Origin: Schistosoma mansoni
Lineage: Eukaryota; Platyhelminthes; Trematoda; Strigeidida; Schistosomatidae
Length of the DNA stretch: 64,000 bases
Assembly: GCF_000237925.1 (NCBI RefSeq)
Contig: NC_031502.1
Span: 13,414,675 to 13,478,674 of the forward strand
Direction of reading: 5' to 3'
A program made the position numbers and the translations under genes. Of the stretch, positions 22,258-33,800 are shown piece after piece. Numbering within the stretch: position 1 is the first letter of the stretch; every line of letters starts with the position of its first letter. Below the pieces are notes generated by a model that was not told the DNA's origin, made no database searches, and saw only the letters and a program-made list of their open reading frames with translations.

Positions 22258-23520
22258 TCATGGGATAGTTGAAGTGCTTTCAAAAATGGAGATGGTAGTC
22301 TGGTTTTGGTGTGATGTGTGATAATCTTGAGTGTTCTTGTGTAGTATTGGTTGGAAGCAAGAACCGGTTATGTGTTTGATTCTGATAAGGCATGACCTGT
22401 AACCATAAAATAAGTCTCTGCAAACAGATGATATTTGTTGCCATCTACTAACCTCCTTTGGGTTGTGGTGTTGTAGAATGTCTATGCCAATGATAGGCAT
22501 AGAAAAATCTGCAACAACTGAAATCCGGAGAGTGGGTCTGCATAAATCAATTGTAAGGCAAGCCTGCTTTTTACCGGGTATGGCGATCTGTCTCCCGTTT
22601 TTCGCCTGTAAATTGAAAACCAGATCTTGGAAATGGTCGATAATATTTTCGCGCACAGATCTAACTTCTACGTGAGAGCCCATGAGATGGCCAACTTTTG
22701 TTATTACACCAGTGATGTATAAGAGACGGCTACTCCCATCGGTCGTGGTCGCCGCTAACGCGCGCCAGCGGTTAGGATTTCCGAAGGATTTGTTATGGAG
22801 TTATGAAGGTTGAGAAAGCTGAAGGATTTCCTTCAATTTCCAGAAGATTTACCAACGGTGTTGCGGTATTAACACTACTTCAGGTAATCATTTTCTTGTG
22901 GCTCAGAAACAGATCTTTTGTGTGATGAGTTATTTGTGTTTTGAATTGTGTGAGATAAGACTGAAGGTTAGGAAGATGAATGAGTGTTAAAAATATATGC
23001 AACTTCTTTCTGGTTTGACATTTCAAATTCGTGGCCTAGTTGCAATTCAATATTTTAAATGGGCTGATATTACCTGTGTCGATCGGTTAGTTCCCCATCT
23101 TTAAGGATAGCCTTTTTTGAAGTGTCATACGGTTCGGAAACATAACTATAAGAAACACTAGCTGAGACGTACCCTTCAAACTTGCTCGGTAATGTTTAAA
23201 TACTACGAGGAGCTGTAGATGGCGTCGAGTCGAGTTTGACTATGATCACCACTACAATAAGATTATGCGCCCAGAAACGACTTGGTCCCTTTGATAACTC
23301 GCAAAGCAGAAGGCTGTAATTGGTCCAGGTAGAGTATATTTATTGACGATCTTGTGGTATCGAAAGAATACCGAGACGTGCCAACGAGTACATGCAAAAT
23401 GGGCAGAGCGTAAGAAAGTTCGAACCAAACAAGGCGGATAGTGGAACGCGAAGTGAGTTTGATACAGTTAAACAAGTACAGTAAAACAATCGCTGCAACA
23501 ATTGGTTACAATAATAATAA
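22258..23520 (-). mobile_element. Second Ty3/gypsy-type LTR retrotransposon fossil
   Basis: On the minus strand, 22770-22258 encodes a protease-to-RT linker of gypsy type (SRLLYITG, then VVADFSMPIIGIDILQHHN). The upstream 23.2-23.5 kb looks like a 5' LTR and leader remnant (AATAAATATACTCTACCTGGAC region). No reverse transcriptase core is left. The element is broken, with several breaks and large losses, so it is an old fossil. Confidence 0.6.
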
Positions 23521-24318
23521 TTGTTTCTTTTATTCCAATCGTGTTCTCGTCGAGACAAGCTGGTCACTACGGAACTGTGCACGTTAGTTGGTCATGCCGT
23601 ATTTGTGAAGATCAGCTTCTGCAAAGGATAACCATGTTCCTCTATTGTTTTCCAAGAACGGTATGAGTTGTAAGATACGCGACGTATGAGCCCTAATTTT
23701 AAACAGTTGAGGTGTGTTTCTTGACACAATGAGAAAAGTTATAAATGTGTGAAGAAACCTAATAACACAATATTTAAAAAAATATATTTTTTTAATATTA
23801 AGATGTGGAACAGACCTACACTTTTCCGTTTGGTGTGCCAGAGCACATCGAGGCTCACCACGGAAGATGTCGAATCTTGACTACGGTGTTGTATTGTCAA
23901 ACCTTTACAAGTGAGGATATGTTTGGAACGATATGAAATCGAAACCGAGTGATGTGAGCGAGAATGCTGTTGGAATTTTACTTGTTTGCTGCTAAAAGTT
24001 CGAACGACCACCACACTACAATTACTCGGGTGCTTGGGTGACCTTAAGGTGATGTTAAGCGAAGATGGATTGGTTTTGAAGGATGGGTTATTAATTCAGG
24101 ATAGAATAAATTTCAAATCTCCCATAACAAATGTGGATATTTCGCTGATAAAATTTCATGAAATAAACATCACTGAGAAACAAAAAAGATGAATGTCAAT
24201 AAGTCATCTTGTTTATAGTTTAAAATGAACTTGTAGATTGTTCATTTCTAATTGGTCGTCGTTTACGTCCTTGGCCTTCAAACCGGCACTCCTGGCGCTG
24301 TTTAAGGTTTTTGTTTTT
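23521..24318. other. Upstream flank of COA4, promoter not resolved
   Basis: The space between the LTR fossil and COA4 must contain the promoter or 5' UTR of the COA4/Apaf-1 unit, but I see no clear TATA-type signal. The short plus-strand frame at 23986-24192 has no recognisable domain. Confidence 0.4.
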
Positions 24319-24540
24319 ATGAGTCATCACGACTATTCAGCTCCCAAACAAAAAGAAACCGAAGATATTTCTGTTGACGATAGTGATGAAGATCCAGTTA
24401 TTTCAATGATTGCTCGTACTGGATGCTTAAATGAACATTATGCGGTTCTTGATTGTATGAGTGAAAAGAAAGATTGGAGACATTGCCAGGAGTTTGTAAA
24501 GAATTTTAAAGACTGTATGAAAAAACACGGAAATTTGTGA
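24319..24540 (+). CDS. COA4: Cytochrome c oxidase assembly factor 4 homologue (twin CX9C)
   Basis: A single-exon 73-aa protein, against 87 aa in human COA4/CHCHD8. The acidic N-terminus (about 1-28) is followed by a CHCH fold with Cys36-X9-Cys46 and Cys56-X9-Cys66. GCLNEHYAVLDCM and DWRHCQ match the family pattern well. COA4 proteins are imported by the Mia40 oxidative pathway into the mitochondrial intermembrane space and help assemble cytochrome c oxidase. The start is the first Met giving a family-like N-terminus; an upstream in-frame Met at 24238 would add 27 residues with no family support. The stop is 8 nt before the Apaf-1 ATG, in another frame, so both may share one transcript. Confidence 0.88.
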   Translation: MSHHDYSAPKQKETEDISVDDSDEDPVISMIARTGCLNEHYAVLDCMSEKKDWRHCQEFVKNFKDCMKKHGNL

Positions 24541-24548
24541 AATTATCT
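24541..24548 (+). other. 8-nt intercistronic spacer COA4/Apaf-1
   Basis: AATTATCT separates the COA4 TGA from the Apaf-1 ATG. It contains no AG, so a trans-splice acceptor or separate 5' UTR for Apaf-1 would have to lie within the COA4 coding sequence. Confidence 0.85.
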
Positions 24549-24835
24549 ATGGACCCAACCAAGGCTCATGCTCTGCGAGTTTGTGGTCCGATGATAATCC
24601 AGTCTCTTGATCCGGACGCTATCCTGGATTATCTTTTTTCAAAAAGTTGGATTTCCCATAACGAAATAGAGCTCATTGGATTAGAGAAGACAACACAGAA
24701 CAAGTCTAGAAAAATCCTCGAATTAATACGCTCACGTCCATCTGGGGCATTTGATGACTTTTTAGTGGCCTTGGATTCTGAAGGTTCATTTTTAGCAACC
24801 GAGATCCGTAAGCATATTGCACCTTCTCCATTTAG
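24549..24835 (+). CDS. APAF1: Apaf-1 exon 1: CARD
   Basis: Encodes residues 1-95 plus two bases of codon 96, starting [13 protein letters not shown]. Six amphipathic helices can be matched to the Apaf-1/caspase-9 CARD pattern ([13 protein letters not shown], then [21 protein letters not shown], then [10 protein letters not shown]). The donor is TTTAG/GTAAG. A GTG at 24537 also opens this frame, but ATG 24549 gives the family-like MD start. Confidence 0.85.
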
Positions 24836-27800
24836 GTAAGTTTCACACTCAGAGCATGTGTAATTAAGTATACAAAGCCTTGACACGATATTTTTATGGT
24901 CTTTGTTCCGTTTGTTGATAATTATTGCTTAGTAAATAGGGTGATCCTTTCTCCCGACGTCATAGTCGTTTTTCTTAAAGCTGGAAACCACAGACAATTA
25001 TTTGGCAGCTTTGTTTGTTCATTTTTTGTCTGGTCAAAGTCCTTGATTACATTGTTTGACAGTTGTTGGTATTTGGCGTCGGAAGCTGGCTCTTCTTTGG
25101 TGTCGATCTGTTATGTATTCATATTGCCTTCAGAACTGCCACTTCAATTGCATCTGCTGGTTTCCTGTATCCATATGGCAATATAATTCTTCATCCAAAA
25201 ATACTCAAAAACCCTTTGATACTCTAACACCCCAGCTTATCTGAAATAGTTTCACTGAGGATGAAAAAACAGGCTTGGTATAAGTCAGGAGTCTTGCATA
25301 TTAGTGTGCCTAGGTGGTGACTTAGATCAATTTGGTTTATGTTCATGATATTATATACTTCAAATAATCCCAACTAAAGTCCATAACAACGGTTGTGTTA
25401 ACCTTAGGCCATAATAAAAAACCCATTTACTAAGTATAACTTTTATGTACTAGGTTTTAAGCCTCATTGTGAAGGCTGGTGATACTACTCGTCTACCCGA
25501 ACCGAAGTGGACTCGGGTTTGAATCTGCCACCTACTGACTTATAGCCTCTCTGCCACTCTATAGTTACTAGTCATCTAAAGTTAACCGTTGCGCGGTAAT
25601 ATAGATGCTCGACTTTCAGCCGTTCAGTCCTAGGTTGGGACCCCTCTCCACCTACATCTATTTGGGCGACCTGGAATTACCATTACCCCTTTCACCTAGT
25701 GTAACTCATACCCAAGTACCTAATGTATGAGTTAATTTGTTTTTTGTTTCTATTCTCAACCCGATACAAATGTTAACGCTAGTCTCCCAAACTTTTTTTT
25801 AGTTGAAGTAAGATCTTGAGTCGGGAAACCGTTGTTATTCTTTAAGTTTTGGTTCAGTCAGACTNNNNNNNNNNNNNNNNNNNNNNNNNNNNNNNNNNNN
25901 NNNNNNNNNNNNNNNNNNNNNNNNNNNNNNNNNNNNNNNNNNNNNNNNNNNNNNNNNNNNNNNNNNNNNNNNNNNNNNNNNNNNNNNNNNNNNNNNNNNN
26001 NNNNNNNNNNNNNNNNNNNNNNNNNNNNNNNNNNNNNNNNNNNNNNNNNNNNNNNNNNNNNNNNCAACGGTTTCCCGACTCAAGATCTTACTTCCACTAA
26101 AAAAAGTTTTGGTTGACTGCCTTTCAATGTTCAGAAGGGTTTTATTTAGTCTGACTAATAACTATGCCATTTAGCATTTATTATTTATTTATTTATTTAA
26201 ACACATATATATTGGTACAAAAGGGCACCAGGTACATATGCGCCACACAAAATAATGAAAGTAGGAAGAGAAGGGATGAAAAGATAAGGCGGACTGAAAT
26301 GTACAACCAGAAGACTCTTTCAGTTAGGAAAGTTAGAACCATTCTTTATGTAGAAAGTAAAAGAAGGTTGCAGCAGGATCGCCACTGGCTTCTATTCTGA
26401 GCCATATCTGATAACGTCTCTAGCCACTGTGTTGCACCATCTCTCGGACCCCAACCAAGGAGTCGTGAAGGACCAACAGAAGCTAGCCCTTTGCAGCTCT
26501 CTTTCATGCCACGACACCATGTCATACACTGACCTCCTCTCCGCTTTTTCCAACCAGTCCCAGAGTCGGCAAATAATGCACGACGTGGAAGCCTCTGGGA
26601 CGACATTCGTAAAACATGTCCAAGCCACCGAAAGTCGGTGTTTCAAGATGGTGACACCAATTGAATTATCGTCTCTACGCCCGAACACACGATGCCGAAC
26701 CTCTGCATTACTAACATGGTGTTGCCACTGGATGTCAGCAATCCTTCGGAGACAACGATGATCGAACACAGAGAGACGTCTAACATCCTCAACTCGGAGA
26801 GGCCAGGTTTCACAAGCATAGAGCAAAACTGCTCTCACCGACGCGTTGTAGATCCGACCTTTTACAGCCAGACTAACATCACGAAGGCGCCAAAGATGGC
26901 CCAGATTGGCATAAGCCGCTCTGGCTTTCATTATACGTGCACCAATCTCATCACTCACGCCACCACCAGCACTTATATAGCTACCTAGATACACGAACTT
27001 CTCAACTACTTCGATCTCCTCACCATCCAGGGTGAGTACAGGATTAGAATCCTGCCAGTCTTGTAGGAGTACCTTGCACTTGGAGGATGCAAAGCACATA
27101 CCGTACCTGCGGACACTGATTGCCAACTGATTAAGTGCTGATTGCATGCCTTGGGCATTATCGCACAGTAAGACAATATCATCCGCATACTCAAGGTCGA
27201 GAAGTCTTTCTCCAGGCAACAGATCCACACCGCCATTACTTACATCCACCAGAGCTGTTTCCAGGATGTCGTCGAAGGCCGCCCTGATATCAAGAAACAC
27301 TACGATTGTTGGCCTGCGATAAGTATGACGGTGTTCTAACATTTGGCGGAGGGTGAAGATGTGATCAATGCATCCTCGACCAGAACGAAAACCAGCCTGC
27401 TCCTCGCGAGTCAATCGTTCTCGGGTTTTAAACAACCTACGAAGAATGATAGAAGCCAATAGTAGCCAAAGTAGACTTATCCCCCGATAGTTATTGCAGG
27501 AACAACGTGAACCCTTTTTAAAGATAGGGACGACTATTGACTCATTCCATGATGTTGGAACACTTTCTTGCTCCCAAACCTTTCCAAACAACACAGTCAA
27601 TTCCTTAGTCAGAAAGTCGCCACCATCTTTAAAAAGAGCCGGAGGTAAGTCATCTGGGCCAGGTGATTTGTAACGTTTCAAGAGTTGGAGTTCCTTGCGG
27701 ACTTCCGCCTCGTTTGGTGGAACAGTCGTCACCGGCCATGGGGGGCAGGACAAGCTGGTTGATGTTGCCGGAGCAGCAGGCCAGTTGAACTGCCCTTCGA

Positions 27801-30800
27801 AAAATTCCGCCCATCGTCCAAGACGTCGGGAGATGTTAGTGATTGGCATCCCATCATCCTCGTAGATTGTTTCACTCACACCAGACTTCTTGCTGCCAGT
27901 GGCTCGGATGAGTTGGAAGAGCTTCCGGCAGTTACCAGATGCAGCTGCTGCTTCCATCTCATTAGCACGCTCCGACCACCAGGCTTCCCGGTCCTTACGC
28001 AAGCTTTGCCCGATTTCATTACGTAACAGCCTTCGTTTGTGGTCAAACTCACGGTCACCCGGAGTAGACCGACGGGCTTCCATCAGTTGTAAGGAGCCAG
28101 AAGAAACCCAGTGCTTGTAAGCGGGACGTTTCGCGAAGCCGCAAGCGGCTTTACTCGCCATTTTCATGGCGTCGTGAAGATGCAACAAATGCTCATCTAT
28201 ACTTTTCGGTGGGGTGGTAGCTAGCCTAGAGGCTAGCTCCGCTCGATACTTACTTGCAACAGAAGTTGCAGCCAGTTTACTAATATCAATCCGTTGGTGG
28301 TGGTCAATCCTTCGGCCACTGAAAAGTAAGGTGAGATTGGCGCAGACCAGGGCATGATCAGACTCCAGATAGGTACTCCAAAAGGAGCGGCAGTCTTGTA
28401 CACAACCACGCCAGCGGTAGCTGATCGCGATGTGATCAATCTGAGTCCAGGCTTGGGATGCAGAGGGAGGACGCCAGGTGGCACACCGGCGATGACTGTG
28501 CCGGAAGTTAGTGCTGGCCAGAAACAGGTTGTGGTTTGTGCACAGTTGCAGCAAACGGTCCCCGTTATCTGTCCTGCGACCAACAAGTCCCCATCGGCCA
28601 CCTAGACGACTCTCTTCTGTGCCTAGACGCCCGACCTGTGCATTCAAGTCTCTGGCTAGTACTACAGTATCTGTCATTTAGCAGCATCTCCTTTGAGTTT
28701 TTGTCTGTGCCTAATGTCAAGAATATTTTTATTCTTCGGTTGTGTAGAAGCTGATAGGGAGTATCAGTCAGATGTAGCTGTTTTTCCCGAATCTCTACGA
28801 TATTTTAATCAGTTGTCATAAGTGTTGCTTTAATGAGGTTGTTATCTAATTTCATGGGATGAACCCATTCAGAAATCATTTGATCTTTTCGAGGGTACAT
28901 GCACTATAGTCCTATTGGGCAAAAATGTTACTACTAGATTTAAACATTGTTATAAATTCTGGGGATTTTCCAATTGTTATTTGCAAGGGAAAAATATTTG
29001 TCAGTGTATCATCAGTCAAGTTAAGAACCGTGGAAACAGTTTTCTCTTATTGCTACACAGTCTGTTAGTCTTTTTATAACTGTTCCAGCAACAGTCTTTC
29101 AAACGTGCAGAGTATATAGGAAATAAGAATAGAATTGGCTCATAACCGAAATAAGTTGTTTTAGTTCAATAACTGTTTGGCTAGTCAAATGAAACAATTT
29201 TACTCAGGTCTCACGTAGTAATATCCTCCAAAATTTAACACAATCTCGATAGCCTCATAAACTGACTATGGCTAAAAGGGTGATTATAAACATGGGAATT
29301 TTGTTTTATTGATTTGTAATGTAAATTAGTAACTTTTTACCGTTCTGTGTATTACTAGTCTAAAAATTCTTGTTTTAGCGTAAAATACAAACGCTTTCAT
29401 AGATATTGTCTTTTATCTTTCTATCAGTAACGTGTAATTGGGTCCGGTCTTCTATTTATAGGAAAAAAGAGCATAGCTTGTCAGATTTGAGAGAATTACT
29501 GCTTGAAGGAGCAGTTCCAGATAAACCTACTCGCTATATTAATCGTCCGGATTTGGTGAGTGCTCTTTCCAACAAATTACAAGCGTTAGCTGATCACTTC
29601 AGAGTTGATAAAATACCTTCAGATAAGTTAGCTGAAATGGATATTACGCCACGATTTCAAGACTACTCAAAAGTTATGGGTAATCTCAATCCTCCTCCTA
29701 CTAATGCTTGGCTATTGATTCATGGGTCTCCTGGGTCAGGCAAGTCAGTTTTATCAGCCAGTGTTCTGCGTCAAGAATCAACTCTTCTTGTTGATTGTTT
29801 TCCAGGAGGTATGTCCACATTTCACCAAAATGTGTTCTAAATTTTTTATCTCTAATAAAAAAACTATATATAGACCCTTGATCATTAATTCTATAGAGCT
29901 ATAGGATTTTTGATAGTTTTATAAGTAATGAATGTGTTTCATTTGTATGTTGTGTTTACTTATTTAGCCACAAATCGTGGTACAATAGGCCATCAAGAAA
30001 TTCGTCACGCTTCGTCACAGGCGTGAGGGCAGATAGACTCCAACCAGCCTTGTAGTGGTACTTTGCATTTAGACGATGCAAATACGTGCTATGATTACAG
30101 AAACTGATTGCTAATTGATTAATTACGATTAGCTTATAGTATCATCTCACAATTAGATAATGTCATCTGCATACTCACGTTTGGAAAGCTTTTTTCAGGT
30201 AACAGATCTCTCCCATCACTACCTACTTACATTAGAACCGTTTCCAGAATGCTATCAGTGGTGAAGTTGAAGAGTAATGGTGAGACCCTGCCCAGTCCCA
30301 CTTCAATCAGTTATAATCGATATTGAGTCTGAGAAGAATGTAAGTTGACCCGCGTTACCTTACCACGTTAGCACAAGATGCAATTAACGTGACGATTTCA
30401 AAGGAGTCGAAATAAATGTAGTGGCAATGGTAGTAAGAAAAACTGATCAGTGAGAATATGATTTGTGAACAAGGAATCAGAGGATATGTCTGAAGGAATA
30501 TGGGAACTCAAGATCAAGAAGTAGATCAAAGGTGAATGCATCTGCGTGGTTGTCGGCCATGTTACCTAATGTCTCCAACCACATAGTGGTTATCTTGAGG
30601 ACCCCAACAAAGTAGTTTGCATCTACCAACATGGCTTTAATCAAAAACCACTGGCTTCATAAAGTGATGTCGTGTGTTCAACTTAATCGCTCCTAACTTT
30701 CTTCCAGCTTAAACATACACGAGTTAACATTACATCTCCAGACAGATGGTGATTAGACATACGTAACACATGTCCCAACCACTTCAGTTGGTGAAGACTC

Positions 30801-33800
30801 ATAATATCATAAACTGCTAAACTGAAATGCTGGAAAGAGGTGTCTGAGTGCCTTCATTTCATTTGAAGCGTTTAAAATGTCTAACTTCTCAGGTACACTT
30901 TTCTTTAACAGAAAGTTACAATATAGGGTCCTGTTCAACAAATGTAAGGCACGACGATTGTTGGGTTGCAGTAAGTTTGACGAGATTCCAGTATTTAGCG
31001 GAGGATTGATGACGTGATCAGTGCACCCACAACCCGAATGGAAAACAGCTAGTTCCTTGCACAGTATACGGAGAATGACAGAAGCCGATATATTTCAGAA
31101 CCAAATAGAGAAGACACTAATGCTTTTATAACTATTGCATAATTTACGAAGGCCATTTTTAAAGATGAATAATACTATCTCTTCATTTCAAGGTAATGGA
31201 AGACTCTGTTTTTCAAATCTCTACAAATTTCCCAGTCGGTTCACTGATTAGAAGTTTGTCACCATCCTTATAGTGGATCTGGGATAGGTCATCTGGTGAC
31301 TTGTGACGCTTCAAAAGTTGATATATTTTAACAGACTTACACTTTTTTGTGTGAATTGGTCGTTACTGGCAAGGAATCTTAAGACATTCGGCCGACGTTG
31401 CTCAACCAATGTCTCTCTAAGTGATCTGATTAGTGTTCAATACACCTTTAGGTGTTGGTACTTGTGCTATCAACTTCAAAGATTGTCTCACTGACACCAG
31501 GCTTCCCATTAGTGTCTTAGATGTATTCCATGCGTATGCTCTATTTCTACTGTCTTTGATATTTAATTATTTATATTTTTGGCAAAATATGTTGGGAAAT
31601 CTTTTACTGTTAATGAGCTAATCGTCCAATCAACCTTTCCTTTTAGGTGTAATCTGGATGCATGTTGGGCCACTTTTTCTCAATACTTTAAATTCAGATA
31701 CCGTCTCGTATCCTAAACAGAACATCATACAATTTGTTGATCGATTAGCACACAGAGTAAATCAACTTGGCGATCATTTTCGTGATGTAAATACGAACCA
31801 GAATCTGTCAGATTCCCTTCACTTTCCAACTAGTCATTCACTAACATTAGATGATAGTCTTGAAAGACTTAGAAGATCTCTAATTCGTAAGCAGCAACGC
31901 ACATCTTGGGGTCCGGATGAGAATGGTAATCTAATTACTTCCTTACTGCTGATTATTCTCGATGATGTATGGGATATTGAAGTTGGACGAGTACTTTCCA
32001 ACTTACCTGGTGCCTTTTTGGTTACTTCACGGGATTTAGATATTTTGGAGCGAGTAGAAACTCCCGTGGATAGAGTAAGATTTTTAAACTTGGCTATACT
32101 TCTGCTTTTAATATTCAGCAATTCACTATGAAAATTATGTTTGTTTATGCTTCTATGTTTTCTGACGAATGATAAACTAAACAGTCGGCGTTTATCATTT
32201 ATTGAAATGCTCAAAAATTGCTTACCACCCCTTTTTGTTCACATAAACGGCATGCCTAATGTAGTTTTATCTGGTGATTTTGGTTTAAAAGTTACATTGA
32301 TAAGATTAAGCTGATTGCCAGAAATAAAGTTGTGGTTCACCAAAAATTCTCATACGAAAAGAGGCAACAATAATATCTTTGATATGTTGTGGAGACTTCC
32401 GTAGCAGGATGCACAAAATATCTTAACGAAGTTAGGTTTTAATGAGGCTATCTCATGTTGATGGAAGTGGTATAAAGTCACTTGGATATTTCATTATCAA
32501 ACCAATAAACACCAGTCGATTGTTCTGATTGTTTACTAGAAAATACCTTGTAAAGACTCAGGAAGTAAATAAGTGACATATTAGTAAAAGTCGATAGATT
32601 TGTTTATTATATATGGTTCATGTCTGATTTGTAATTATGTTTAGCTCCTAGACAGGGTGATAGTTAATGTTGTAACTTACAAGGAAAACTATTAGCTGAA
32701 TTCCTGAGTTATTAAACCAACTAGAAAATATTTATTCTTATTCTCTGTGACTAAAGCATCGAAAACAGGCCTTACATACCCGGTTCGTTTTTCATCAATA
32801 TCGGAATTCCCTATTTTCGGAGATAATTATTCAAGTGACACAATAATAAAAATATAGATGGCTGTAAAATTGTATGCGCATTATTAGCAACAACACCCAC
32901 TAGTCATGTTTGTGATTATAACAAAAGAAAAACTTTGAAATGTAGTCAGGTTGGGACAGATGTGCATTGGTTGAAGTTGCCGTATCACTTTAGTACGACG
33001 AACTGAAATTAACAAGGTATATAGCTAAAGAGATTGGGATAATATAGTAGTGGTTACAATAAAAGAGATCAAATGTCAATAGTGTATTTGAAAGAGAGAG
33101 CGGAAGGGTGTTTATGAAAGGATACTGCAATTAAAAATTGAGAGGAAGATAAAGAATAAATCTGCACCATTGTGGACGATTCTGATCCATGTCACCTAAA
33201 GTCTTCAACCACTGGTCATGGTTATCTCGCGGACCCCAATCAGGTAATCTGTATCTACCAGAATAACTCAGACCAACAGTTTATGTTCTCATAGACTTGT
33301 TCATGTCTTGGTTTGATTGCCCCTGTTTTTTTCCCACTTACCAGCAAACATCACCTGTCGAGGTAAGGGATGATGGAGTATAGGTATCACATATCCCAAA
33401 TATATCAACCAATCGTTTTACCTTGTGGATTATTCATTCGGAGTAATTTATATCTTGTAAGGTTTTAATTTATGAAATGCAATATTGATCAAGTCTGGGA
33501 ATCAGGTGGAATATCAATGAATATTATTAAGTGGCGATCTCATATTGTGGATTAGTTCAGCGTCTCTGCGATAGCATGATGGCTATTACGTCTTACACTT
33601 CTAGAGGATACTTTTATGACAGGTTTCGAACTTGAGTAAAACAAATTACTTTTTCATGTGGTTTTATCTATTTGTTGTTCATCTATGGTGGGAATTGTCG
33701 TCAGGTTAGTCGATGCACCACTTATGTAAATGATTAATATTTGTTTTGTTTTTGTAAAACTTTGTTACTTTTTGTGATATGCTAATTAAGATTTCTGTCC

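Noticed and set aside
24537-24548. GTG at 24537 as an alternative Apaf-1 start overlapping the COA4 stop
   Set aside because: Non-ATG start with no family support; ATG 24549 gives the MD start typical of Apaf-1 CARD proteins.
25832-26116. Open frames across the N run
   Set aside because: They consist of unknown bases and carry no evidence.
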